From Flavobacteriales bacterium (GTDB lineage: Bacteria; Bacteroidota; Bacteroidia; Flavobacteriales_C; GCA-002722245), in the NCBI GenBank assembly GCA_947444925.1, contig CANFBW010000022.1, positions 1 through 48,906 on the forward strand: a DNA stretch of 48,906 nt. The letters are read 5' to 3'. A program made the position numbers and the translations under genes. Numbering within the stretch: the stretch's first letter is position 1; every line of letters begins with the position of its first letter. The notes below the pieces were generated by a model, which saw only the letters and a list, made by a program, of their open reading frames with translations, was not told the origin of the DNA and searched no databases. This document shows, one piece after another, positions 37,186 through 46,056 of the stretch.

Positions 37186-37237
37186 AAAATAAGTTTTAGG
37201 TTCAAAATTTAAACATTGAGATGCCGTAATTTTGAAC

Positions 37238-39790
37238 TCATTTATTGTTGAACCCGTCGCCAATCAATTGCAAAAATCCCTTCTGCACATCAATTTGAAC
37301 GCCCGCCAGTTTCTTTTGGTGCACCTCACAAATATAGAAATAGGTTCCAGATGCGCACATTTCTCCATTCGCCTTAAATCGACCATCCCAAGCAATATCA
37401 GCATTGTCAGTTTGAAATACCGTGCGGCCCCAGCGGTCGTAAATTCTCAAGTCAATTTTTTGAATATGCTTATAAGGAAAAGGGCGAAAGAAGTCGTTTT
37501 TACCGTCGCCATTGGGTGTAAAAACATTGGGCAAAGCGTACTCCGGACAATTGTCAACACACTGTTCTCCGCCCAAATCACTCTCATTTCCGGTGCTATC
37601 CGTAGCCGTAATTAAATAACATCCAGCAACATATTCTAAGTTCGCGTGCACGTAAACCGTGTCAACAAATGGCAGCAAGTCTTTCAAAAAAACATAAGGC
37701 TTCGCCAATTCATCTTTATAGTAAAGGCTGTATTTTAAAAGATCTGCAGCGCAGTTTTGACCAGTTGCTATCCAGCTGATGCTATTTTCGTTTTTGTCGC
37801 AGCCTACGGTCACCTTCACGCTTGGCGGACAAGGTGGAACGGTGTCTTTTGGCACAGCGCACAGCACTTCTGAAAAATTCAACAAAGGCGCTGGATAACC
37901 TGAAGCACTGTATTTGCCCTTGCTTTGGATTTTGTAGCAATAATTTTGTCCATTTTGCAAACCCTGCGCAGTGTAAAACAAGTTTGTGGTGCTGTCCACC
38001 ACAGTGAAAACCCCGGAGCCAAATGCACTCTCCTCCCAAATATAATACATGTCGTTTTCCCAGGGCACACCCACCGTCCACTTCAACAAGAGCGACTTAT
38101 CGAGCGACTGTATTTGCAAAAACAGGGATGACGCCGGAGGGGAAGTTCCAATTAGATAACTGTTTCCCGGACTGTCATTCCACAATTCCACCACATACTG
38201 GTGTGCTACGCTTTGCGTGTTAAGCAAAGTGTCGGTGAATACGGTATCAGCGAGCTGACTTTGCAACAGCAGCCCATCGCGGTATACGCTATAACTATAA
38301 GGCCCCGGATTTTGCACACTGTCAAGATACATTGGTTTTTTCCAGCGCAACAGCATGGATCCGAGTGTTTGGTCAGTGCTTTTCACACTTACGTTGAGCA
38401 GCGCAGGCGCGGCTATTTTAAGCTCCATGCATGCTTCTTCGGACACCTTGCTTTCAGATCCATCGGCGAAAAAAGCCACCACGCGGTAGCAGTATTTTTT
38501 ACCCAAAACCAGCGCGGCATCTGTATATCCCGTTGCCATGCCAGAAGTGCTATGCACCAAAGTATATCCAATTCCAGAAGGCAAACCCGTTTCACAAGAA
38601 TCGGGAACAAAACTTGCTGAATTTTCTTTTCTGTAAATTTTATAGCCTTTTACGGCGTTGCAAAAACCGCTTGACCACGTCAATTGCGCCGTATTTGACA
38701 CTGCCACGGCAGAAAGGTTTTTAGGCGCTGCCGCTATCACGTGAATACTAACCGTCTCTAAATCGAAAAGATTTACTGGATCAGAATCGTCGTGGGCCTT
38801 GAATAAAATGGTGTAGGGCTGCTTGCGCACCTGCGCGCAAGTAGGCGTCCAACTATACAAGCCTTTCACTGAATCCTGCGCCACTAGCGGTTGCGCAAAA
38901 ACAAGTGCTGGTGCAGAAAGCGTAAACATAGAACTCACAGCGGTGAGTGTCACCACATCGCCCTTGTTGGGATCATGCGCCGCTACCTTTTGGTTTAAAA
39001 CCTTGCCTGCTTCCAAACAAATTTCCTTTTGCACTTCAATAATGGGCGCGTCGTTGGGCGGACAGGCAACTACCGTCACTTGCATGTCGCGCAAAATACT
39101 GCCAATTTTATATCCGTCGCGGTACTCATCAATCAAAATCGCAAAATTAAAATCACCAATAGTATCGGGAGACAACCAAGAAAAATCTCCAGTGAGGGGA
39201 TTTAAAGTGCAGCCACTTGGCAAAAAATATCCGTCGATATTTGCACCAAACTCCCCTTTACAAGGCACCAAGCTGTACACCAAGCTATCACCCTCCATGT
39301 CATACGCACCAGGATTGTGTAAATACAATTTGCCCAAACAAGCGTCGTCAATCGGCGGATAAAGAAGTTGTGGCGAATTGTTGCTGCCTAAAACGGAATT
39401 CAAAATTACTTTCGTGTAAATGTAAAAAGGCGTATTCACTGAACCGGGAATATTTTTGATGTCTTCCTCTCTGTTGGGATCTTCAAAAGCGATGGTATAC
39501 GCACCTGTTGAACCATAGGTATGCGTAGCTTCATACAAATTCACGTTGAGATTGGGTCCGAACAACTTGGGATATCCACTGCTGCGCACCAATACCGTTT
39601 TAACACCATCACCCCAGGTGAGCTCTATTTGCGGCCGATCCGCCGGACTAGAAGCTTTGGTATACGTTACCACCTGAACTTTAATCGTATTGGGTCCAAT
39701 TTGAGTATAGGTAATTTCCCCCGCTCTATTGTGCGTAGCGTGCAACAAAAAGCTGCCCGACAAAAATAATATGAGGAGGAATATCCGCAT
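37238..39790 (-). CDS. large secreted protein with T9SS type B (gliding-associated) C-terminal domain
   Basis: 850 residues. Signal peptide at 1-22 (MRIFLLILFLSGSFLLHA). The body has tandem beta-sandwich segments: an early VQVVTYTKASSPADRP region, a cadherin/PKD-like part and several fibronectin type III-like domains (AAPKNLSAVAVSNTAQLTW, APALLNVSVKST...). The C-terminal 85 residues carry the type B sorting signature LPNVFTPNGDGKNDFF followed by IYDRWGRTVFQT and WDGRF, then GTYFY. Such proteins are exported through the T9SS; a surface or adhesive role is inferred. The ATG at 39790 is chosen over 39835 because the TATCTTTG box lies between them and the signal peptide starts at 39790. Confidence 0.88.
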   Translation of the reverse strand: MRIFLLILFLSGSFLLHATHNRAGEITYTQIGPNTIKVQVVTYTKASSPADRPQIELTWGDGVKTVLVRSSGYPKLFGPNLNVNLYEATHTYGSTGAYTIAFEDPNREEDIKNIPGSVNTPFYIYTKVILNSVLGSNNSPQLLYPPIDDACLGKLYLHNPGAYDMEGDSLVYSLVPCKGEFGANIDGYFLPSGCTLNPLTGDFSWLSPDTIGDFNFAILIDEYRDGYKIGSILRDMQVTVVACPPNDAPIIEVQKEICLEAGKVLNQKVAAHDPNKGDVVTLTAVSSMFTLSAPALVFAQPLVAQDSVKGLYSWTPTCAQVRKQPYTILFKAHDDSDPVNLFDLETVSIHVIAAAPKNLSAVAVSNTAQLTWSSGFCNAVKGYKIYRKENSASFVPDSCETGLPSGIGYTLVHSTSGMATGYTDAALVLGKKYCYRVVAFFADGSESKVSEEACMELKIAAPALLNVSVKSTDQTLGSMLLRWKKPMYLDSVQNPGPYSYSVYRDGLLLQSQLADTVFTDTLLNTQSVAHQYVVELWNDSPGNSYLIGTSPPASSLFLQIQSLDKSLLLKWTVGVPWENDMYYIWEESAFGSGVFTVVDSTTNLFYTAQGLQNGQNYCYKIQSKGKYSASGYPAPLLNFSEVLCAVPKDTVPPCPPSVKVTVGCDKNENSISWIATGQNCAADLLKYSLYYKDELAKPYVFLKDLLPFVDTVYVHANLEYVAGCYLITATDSTGNESDLGGEQCVDNCPEYALPNVFTPNGDGKNDFFRPFPYKHIQKIDLRIYDRWGRTVFQTDNADIAWDGRFKANGEMCASGTYFYICEVHQKKLAGVQIDVQKGFLQLIGDGFNNK

Positions 39791-39796
39791 CGTTTT

Positions 39797-39804
39797 CAAA
39801 GATA
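39797..39804 (-). promoter_or_regulatory. -7 element of the T9SS cargo gene
   Basis: TATCTTTG on the minus strand, six nucleotides before the ATG at 39790. It lies downstream of another possible ATG at 39835 and so decides the start. Confidence 0.5.
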
Positions 39805-39855
39805 CGTATCTTAGACCCTCCGTAAGGGATTTCATGTTTACAATTTATACAAAAA

Positions 39856-40959
39856 ATGAACGATAAAAAACTAATTATAGGCATCAGCGCCGGAGATTGC
39901 AACGGTATTGGCTACGAAGTTATTTTGAAAACCCTTGCTGATCCGCGCATCACCGAAATGTTCACCCCAGTAATTTACGGCTCTCGCAAATACCTCAGCT
40001 ACTACCGAACAGCCTTGGCTATTGAAGGAATGAACTTTCAACTGCTCGAAAACACCAACAATGTGCAAGCACAAAAAATTAACCTCGTCAACTGCGTTAC
40101 CGACAGCGAAGAAATTCAACCCGGCGTTGTCACAAAAGAGGCGGGAAATGGTTCTTTACAAGCATTGGAGCGCGCAACAGCTGATTTATTGGAAAACAAA
40201 ATTGATGCCTTGGTCACTGCGCCCATCAACAAAGACAACATTCAATCAGAAGAATTCAAATTCCCTGGCCACACTGAATTTTTGGAGAAAGCTTGCGGCG
40301 CCAGCGACAGTTTGATGTTTTTGGTAAGTCCCGAAATGAAAATTGGGGTAGTGACTGGTCATGTCCCAGTGGCACAAGTGGCAAGTCAAATCAGCATTGA
40401 AAAAATACTGTCGAAATTGAATTTGATGAACGAGAGTTTGAAAAAAGATTTTCAAATCAGAAAACCTAAAATCGCTGTATTGGGTCTCAACCCTCACGCT
40501 GGCGACAACGGTCTGCTCGGTCAAGAAGAAATAGAAATCATTTCACCGGCAATAGCGCAAGCCAAAGCCAAAGGAATTTTTGCGCAAGGACCGTACTCTG
40601 CCGACGGCTTTTTTGGCAATGGCATGTTCAAAGAATTTGACGCAGTTTTAGCGATGTACCACGACCAAGGATTGATTCCATTCAAAACATTGAGTTTTGG
40701 CAGTGGCGTTAATTTTACCGCCGGTTTGCCCATTGTGCGCACGTCTCCCGATCACGGCACAGCTTATGAAATAGCCGGACAAAACAAAGCCGATGAAAGT
40801 TCATTTCGCAACGCAATCTATGAAGCGATAGACATTATCGCCAACAGAAAAACACACAAAGCCATTTCTGGAAACCCTTTGGTGATCACCGACAAAGACA
40901 AAATGGAAAAACGCAGTTACAGTGAAGAAGACCGCCATTTGCGCGGAATGGAAAATTAA
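39856..40959 (+). CDS. pdxA: 4-hydroxythreonine-4-phosphate dehydrogenase
   Basis: NAD-dependent enzyme of the DXP-dependent pyridoxal phosphate pathway. 367 residues, slightly longer than the common 330 but with all landmarks: ISAGDCNGIGYEV, VTAPINKDNI, FPGHTEFLE, MYHDQGLIPFKTL and RTSPDHGTAYEIAG with the metal-binding His residues. The extra length is a C-terminal tail of charged residues. It is divergent from the T9SS cargo gene, and its stop overlaps the uvrC stop in a shared TTAA (40956-40959). Confidence 0.96.
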   Translation: MNDKKLIIGISAGDCNGIGYEVILKTLADPRITEMFTPVIYGSRKYLSYYRTALAIEGMNFQLLENTNNVQAQKINLVNCVTDSEEIQPGVVTKEAGNGSLQALERATADLLENKIDALVTAPINKDNIQSEEFKFPGHTEFLEKACGASDSLMFLVSPEMKIGVVTGHVPVAQVASQISIEKILSKLNLMNESLKKDFQIRKPKIAVLGLNPHAGDNGLLGQEEIEIISPAIAQAKAKGIFAQGPYSADGFFGNGMFKEFDAVLAMYHDQGLIPFKTLSFGSGVNFTAGLPIVRTSPDHGTAYEIAGQNKADESSFRNAIYEAIDIIANRKTHKAISGNPLVITDKDKMEKRSYSEEDRHLRGMEN

Positions 40960-42761
40960 TCTTCTTTAGCGTCACTCAATCCTTTGTACACCGCATCGGC
41001 CCTACTCTTTCCAAGAAGTGCCTCGAGTTCCTCGTAGGAAGCCTCGCCTACTTTTTTAACCGATTTAAAATGGCGCAGCAACAGTTGAATCGTCTGCTCA
41101 CCCACACCTTCAATGTCTTGTAAGCGCGTTTTAGTAAAGGCTTTTGATCGACGATTGCGGTGTGCTGTAATGCCAAAACGATGGGCTTCGTTGCGCATGT
41201 GTTGAATCACTTTCAAACTTTCTGAACGCTTGTCGAGGTAAAGAGGAATTGAATCTCCGGGGAAATAAATTTCTTCTAGGCGCTTGGCAATACCAATGAT
41301 GGCAATTTTTCCGCGCAAACCCACTTTCTCCAAACTCTCCAAAGCGGCGCTCAGCTGCCCTTTACCGCCGTCAATCACAATCAGTTGGGGTAGGGCTTGG
41401 TTTTCGTCGAGCATTCGTTTGTAGCGACGCAAAATCACTTCTTCCATCGACGCAAAATCGTCGGGACCTTCCACTGTTTTAATGTTGAAGATGCGGTAAT
41501 CTTTATTGCTCGGTTTTGCATTTTTAAACACCACACAGGCCGACACCGGAAAGGCACCTTGTATGTTTGAGTTGTCAAAACACTCGATGTGCCGCGGCAA
41601 TTCGCTGAGTCGCAAATCTTTTTTCATTTGCTCCAGCACGCGGTCCGATCGCTCTGGCAACTTACTGTTGGTAGCCAACTTCTTCTTCTCTAACCCAAAA
41701 AACTTGGCGTTTCGCTCCGACAATTCCAACAATTTTTTCTTGTCGCCGCGCTGCGGCACGGTCCACTCTGCGTCTCTTAATATCAATTCAGGTAAAAAAG
41801 GAACAACGATTTCAGGCGCATCACTTTGGTAGCGCTCGCGCAATTCAACAATGGCGAGTAACAATATTTCTTCCTCCGATTCTTCTAATTTCTTTTTCAC
41901 CACCAAAGTGTGGCCTTGCACTATCGCACCATCCACCACTTTTAGGTAATTCACGTAAGCTTCTTCTTCTTTGCTCACAATGCTAAACACATCTAAATTG
42001 TGAATGCTTGTACTCACCACTGTAGACTTACTTTGGTAATTCGCTAAGGCATCCAGTTTCTCCTTAATGACTTGTGCTTTTTCAAATTCCAACTGTTCCA
42101 CAAAATGCTGCATCATTTGTTTCAAATGCTGAATCACCGTAGAAATATTGCCCTTCAATATGTTTTTGATTTGCGCAATTTTACTGTTGTACTCGTCCTC
42201 TTTTTCCTTCGCTTCACAAGCACCACCACAGTTTCCGAGATGGTACTCCAAACAAACTTTGAACTTCTTTTTAGAAATATTTTCGCGCGACAAATTCAAA
42301 TTGCAGTTGCGCAAGGGAAACAAACTTTCAATAAATTCAAGCAATGTACCAATCATACGCCCCGACGCATAAGGCCCAAAATACTGACTGCCGTCGCGCA
42401 CCATTTTTCGCGTGGAATACACCCTTGGAAAACGCTCGTTTTGAATACAAATCCATGGATAGGTCTTATCGTCTTTGAGCAAAATATTGTAGCGCGGCAA
42501 ATACTGCTTAATCAGCGAATTCTCCAGCAACAATGCATCTTGTTCACTGTCTACCAAAATGTATTTGATGTCTCTAATGTTGCGCACCAGCGCCTTCGTT
42601 TTGCCGTGGTGGTTTTTTAAATTGTTGAAATAGGAGCGCACCCGATTTTTCAACACCTTCGCCTTGCCCACATAAATCAATTTCGCCTGCGCATCAAAAA
42701 ACTGATACACGCCGGGATTGTCGGGCAAATTTTTAAGTATTTCGGCAAGATGATCGGTCAT
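40956..42761 (-). CDS. uvrC: excinuclease ABC subunit C
   Basis: Makes both incisions in nucleotide excision repair. 601 residues. GIY-YIG endonuclease domain at the N-terminus (PGVYQFFDAQ, IYVGKAKVLKNR), a central Cys cluster (CNLNLSREN ... CLEYHLGNCGGACEAK), UVR domain (LEFEKAQVIKEKLDALANY), RNase H-like C-terminal nuclease (ECFDNSNIQG, VIDGGKGQ, RNEAHRFGI) and terminal helix-hairpin-helix repeats. All parts are complete. Promoter TTG-N22-TAACTTTG (42786-42818 on the minus strand) lies inside a short repeat tract. Confidence 0.97.
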   Translation of the reverse strand: MTDHLAEILKNLPDNPGVYQFFDAQAKLIYVGKAKVLKNRVRSYFNNLKNHHGKTKALVRNIRDIKYILVDSEQDALLLENSLIKQYLPRYNILLKDDKTYPWICIQNERFPRVYSTRKMVRDGSQYFGPYASGRMIGTLLEFIESLFPLRNCNLNLSRENISKKKFKVCLEYHLGNCGGACEAKEKEDEYNSKIAQIKNILKGNISTVIQHLKQMMQHFVEQLEFEKAQVIKEKLDALANYQSKSTVVSTSIHNLDVFSIVSKEEEAYVNYLKVVDGAIVQGHTLVVKKKLEESEEEILLLAIVELRERYQSDAPEIVVPFLPELILRDAEWTVPQRGDKKKLLELSERNAKFFGLEKKKLATNSKLPERSDRVLEQMKKDLRLSELPRHIECFDNSNIQGAFPVSACVVFKNAKPSNKDYRIFNIKTVEGPDDFASMEEVILRRYKRMLDENQALPQLIVIDGGKGQLSAALESLEKVGLRGKIAIIGIAKRLEEIYFPGDSIPLYLDKRSESLKVIQHMRNEAHRFGITAHRNRRSKAFTKTRLQDIEGVGEQTIQLLLRHFKSVKKVGEASYEELEALLGKSRADAVYKGLSDAKED

Positions 42762-42775
42762 GAAATCAATTCAGT

Positions 42776-42835
42776 GGTGCAAGCTCAAAGTTAGTGCAAG
42801 TTAAGTTCAATGTCGCAAGTTAAAAGCCGAAAGTT
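42776..42835. repeat. uvrC: short degenerate direct repeats before uvrC, containing its promoter
   Basis: Imperfect copies of a GTGCAAG(T/C)T-A-AAGTT motif: GTGCAAGCTCAAAGTTA, GTGCAAGTTAAGTTCAATG and CGCAAGTTAAAAG with AAAGTTATC. The minus strand of the same stretch has TTG (42818-42816) and TAACTTTG (42793-42786), 22 nt apart, the probable uvrC promoter. Confidence 0.5.
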
Positions 42836-42876
42836 ATCTCTTGAATGTTTAATGATGGCAGTTGCCTTCTGCACTG

Positions 42877-43593
42877 CTAAAGATAAAGTGCTTCCAGCAC
42901 TTCCAAAGATTTCAATTCACCAAAACCTGAGCAATGGTAGCGGTAAAAAGTGAGAATGCCCTTGAGCAGGTTCACGCGTGAATTGCGCTCCACACAAATA
43001 CGGTGAAGGTCATCGCCCGAACTCTGCAGCAGGTTCAAAAACATTTTACTTTCGGCAGCGTCAAAGTATTTTTCGCGCGGCTCAAAATCAACAAACTCGC
43101 CATCTTCAATATTGAAAAACCGACCTTCACCCTGCAGCGGACGAAAGCCCAAATGGGTGATGAGGTGCGACAAAAAATACAAATGAAAATTATGAACCCC
43201 TTCTTCAAGCTGATCAAAAAACAACAATTCACGGCGTAAAAAATTAAACAATTCGGGATTTGCAGTTTCGTCTTTCACTGTTTTCAACAACACTTCCGAC
43301 AAAAAAAGCAACATGATGGTCTTCAGCGGATCGCTGTAAATGTTGGCAAAGGGCGCAATTATTTTACTGCTTTTGAGGCGGTACAAATCCTTATTTTTTT
43401 GACTGGAATATTCAATTTCAACAATGGACAAGGCCTGAAAAAATGCTTTCTTTTTATTTTTTCCACTATTGCTTTTTGCGGCAAAAGCCGTCACCAAACC
43501 GTGTTCACGCGTGAAAAATTTCACAATAACAGCACTCTCCGAATAATTAACGGTGTTGATGACAATGGCCTGGGCTACAAAATCCTTGGTCAC
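42877..43593 (-). CDS. recO: DNA repair protein RecO
   Basis: Recombination mediator that loads RecA with RecR. 238 residues, with an OB-fold N-terminus (AIVINTVNYSESAVIVKFFTREHGLVTAF) and a helical C-terminal region (LFNFLRRELLFFDQLEEGVHNFHLYFLSHLIT). The CxxC zinc motif of many RecO proteins is not seen. The start is GTG at 43593: an in-frame TAA, which is the porZ stop, lies only nine nucleotides upstream, leaving no alternative. PorZ-recO adjacency is a recurrent Bacteroidota arrangement as I recall it; co-transcription is likely. Confidence 0.92.
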   Translation of the reverse strand: MTKDFVAQAIVINTVNYSESAVIVKFFTREHGLVTAFAAKSNSGKNKKKAFFQALSIVEIEYSSQKNKDLYRLKSSKIIAPFANIYSDPLKTIMLLFLSEVLLKTVKDETANPELFNFLRRELLFFDQLEEGVHNFHLYFLSHLITHLGFRPLQGEGRFFNIEDGEFVDFEPREKYFDAAESKMFLNLLQSSGDDLHRICVERNSRVNLLKGILTFYRYHCSGFGELKSLEVLEALYL

Positions 43594-43602
43594 AAAAAAT
43601 AC

Positions 43603-45966
43603 TTAATGAATGAATGCGATCTTGGTCACCGCAGTTTCTGTACCATCGTCGTTTGAAATAAAAACAAGGTAAACACCACTTTGCACGCGCTCTCCATTGC
43701 GCTTTCCATCCCATGTTGCTTGACCCCCTTCTGCAAGTGTTTCGTACACCAGCACTCCCGTTAAATCGGTGATTTTCACAATGGCATTGTTCACCAATCC
43801 TCTAATTCCAATCGTGCCGGTAAAATTGTGCGGCACCGGATTAGGAAAAGCATAAATTACATCATTACTTACAGCGCCACCAGTGGCGGTACCACGGTAA
43901 GACACGATGCCTCTATCGGTTCCAAAAAACACTTCCCCCGTCACATCATCAATCGCAATATCAACAATATTGTTTGAAATCAATACACTATTCTCAGCCG
44001 TAAAATGCTGCAGTTGTTTGGTGCCATCTTCCGACAATTGAAAAACACCGGCGCCCTCAGTGCCAAACCATTTTTTATTGCCACCATCTACCGCGATGCT
44101 CGTCACACGCTGCGACTCCAGCAAGTGGTGCCAAACGCCATTTTCTTCAATCAATATTTGCTGCACATCGCTCAGCCCCGAAACGGTGGCGTTTGACACC
44201 ACGTCGGTTACCGCAACACCCTGATCGGTGGCAAACCATATTTTACCCTTTTTGTCTTCTACAATGTCGTTGACTTTTTCCGACGGTAATTTGCCACTGC
44301 CTGAAACAATCGACAAATGTCGCGCGGTGAATACTGTATTGGCATTGTAATTTTGATCTTTTTCTTTGGTGACCACCACACCAAAATTGGTTTTGGTTTT
44401 AATCATCCATTTATTGCCTTGCGAATCTATCATCAACTTAATAAGAATAGAGGCATTTGAAGTAATCGCTGGTATCTTAAAGCCCGTCCAAACGTCATCT
44501 TTCAAAATATGTAAAGGCGTTTCCACCGCAAATCCCGGCTGACCCGAATTCAAAGCCCACAAATTATTTTGACTGTCGTAATCCAATCCTGTTACCAGCG
44601 TTACGCCACCCACAAAATCCTTTAACGAACTGTTCGCGCTGGTGTAACCGTGCACCATCACGCCTTTTGACATTTCAACAATACCATAACCAAATGAACC
44701 ATAATAGGCGCGATTGGCCTCGGTAGGATGTGGCGCCACCGTCACTAAATCGCGGTTGACAACATAGCCCGGAGTCACCACATCATTGTAATTTGTCCAG
44801 GTATTGCCATCAAAATTGTAAAATCCAACATTCGACCATTCTTGTCCCATATAGGACGTATAACCGCCTGTCGCCACCCACAACCTGCCGTTGCGCGCTT
44901 TTAATTCCCAAACATCAGCATAAGCGGGACCATTCGGTATCAGTTGTTCGCTAACGCCGCTGCTCTTAAAATGAATCAAGCCAAACAGCGAATCGGCCAT
45001 CCAGTATTCCCCTTTAAGCTCTACAATTTCCATTGGTCGCGCCGGTGTCGCCCAGTCGGGAAAACCAGCAACATTCAAAACAGTACAGGTAGTATTGAGC
45101 GCAAAATCAGCACCCACAATCCAAGCCTTGTGCGGCAAAGCAATGAGCAAAGAAGCATCGCCAGCATTGATGTCTTTGATGTCGTCGTTGAGATAATAAG
45201 CCCCAAGCGCTGCCTTGGTCCAAACGCTGTTGTTGAAAGCAAACACAGTGTCTTGATTGCTCGTTTTCGCTTTGTCAAAATTAGTGTACAACACATCGTT
45301 CATTGTTGCAAGCGTATTGTAATTGCCAAGAGGCAGAGCGCTCACGGTAGACCAACTTTGAAAAGCAGCAAGGTTGGCATTGGCAGCACTAGCAACATAC
45401 ATGCCCTCTTTTGTAGCAGCATAAATTTTGCCGTGGTATACCTGAATTTCATTTACCAACACAAAGGCGCCATTGTTCCCAATTTTATAAGTGTCTTTAA
45501 TTTCTAATTTTTCTAAATCCAAAACCACAATGCCAAAACCACACGACAAATAAGCCAGCGAACCTTCAACGCAAATGTGGTTGATGATTTTGTTTCCGAT
45601 CATGCTGCTGCGCTTGATGTCAGGAATATTGATGATCTGCTCGCCTTTCAACAAGTCAATGTTTCCATTGCTGTAACACAGTATTTCCAGGTCATACGCC
45701 GCAGCATAAGCAAGGGCACTCACACTCAAATCAGAAAAGCCCTCCACTTTATTCATCCGCTTCAAAGACTTATCCTCGGTATCATACGAAAACAAACTTG
45801 GTGCTGTGGCGCACACCACTTTTGAACCATAAGCGTTTACTGCTATCCCTTTGGTACAAGGCAAATGGTCGCGAAATTGCCCTATTGCTACATTTTGTGC
45901 CTGTACGCAAAAAGCGAGGGCGCTCAGCACCACCATCAAAATTTGTTTCTTCAATTGCACTATCAT
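43603..45966 (-). CDS. porZ: type IX secretion system component PorZ
   Basis: 787 residues. Signal peptide (about 1-23, FCVQAQ). N-terminal beta-propeller with the PorZ-specific IGQFRDHLPCTKGIAV, LFSYDTEDKSLKRMNKVEG, IINIPDIKRSSM and LSCGFGIVVLDLEK. A second set of propeller repeats follows (GKIWFATDQGVAVTD, GEVFFGTDRGIVSY). A C-terminal type A sorting domain ends the protein: YAFPNPVPHNFTGTIGIRG, VKITDLTGVLVYE, GKRNGERVQSGVYLVFIS. PorZ is itself a surface-exposed part of the attachment complex that joins cargo to A-LPS. The ATG at 45966 gives the complete signal peptide. recO follows after nine nucleotides in the same frame. Confidence 0.9.
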   Translation of the reverse strand: MIVQLKKQILMVVLSALAFCVQAQNVAIGQFRDHLPCTKGIAVNAYGSKVVCATAPSLFSYDTEDKSLKRMNKVEGFSDLSVSALAYAAAYDLEILCYSNGNIDLLKGEQIINIPDIKRSSMIGNKIINHICVEGSLAYLSCGFGIVVLDLEKLEIKDTYKIGNNGAFVLVNEIQVYHGKIYAATKEGMYVASAANANLAAFQSWSTVSALPLGNYNTLATMNDVLYTNFDKAKTSNQDTVFAFNNSVWTKAALGAYYLNDDIKDINAGDASLLIALPHKAWIVGADFALNTTCTVLNVAGFPDWATPARPMEIVELKGEYWMADSLFGLIHFKSSGVSEQLIPNGPAYADVWELKARNGRLWVATGGYTSYMGQEWSNVGFYNFDGNTWTNYNDVVTPGYVVNRDLVTVAPHPTEANRAYYGSFGYGIVEMSKGVMVHGYTSANSSLKDFVGGVTLVTGLDYDSQNNLWALNSGQPGFAVETPLHILKDDVWTGFKIPAITSNASILIKLMIDSQGNKWMIKTKTNFGVVVTKEKDQNYNANTVFTARHLSIVSGSGKLPSEKVNDIVEDKKGKIWFATDQGVAVTDVVSNATVSGLSDVQQILIEENGVWHHLLESQRVTSIAVDGGNKKWFGTEGAGVFQLSEDGTKQLQHFTAENSVLISNNIVDIAIDDVTGEVFFGTDRGIVSYRGTATGGAVSNDVIYAFPNPVPHNFTGTIGIRGLVNNAIVKITDLTGVLVYETLAEGGQATWDGKRNGERVQSGVYLVFISNDDGTETAVTKIAFIH

Positions 45967-46056
45967 TCAACCAATTTAACTGTTTTATTGGAAAATTATT
46001 ACTTAAAAGTATTCCAATCAAATAATAAGCAAGCTTCGACATTAAAAAAAAGCGGA

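Noticed and set aside
37227-37234. TAATTTTG on the plus strand as a promoter
   Set aside because: No plus-strand gene lies downstream; it only faces the antisense of the T9SS cargo gene.
39791-39835. Earlier ATG at 39835 for the T9SS cargo gene
   Set aside because: The -7 box TATCTTTG lies between the two ATGs and the signal peptide starts at 39790.
45987-46018. Inverted repeat ATTGGAA/TTCCAAT between porZ and the AlgJ-like gene as a terminator
   Set aside because: Long A/T-rich loop and no T-run on the minus strand; too weak to call.
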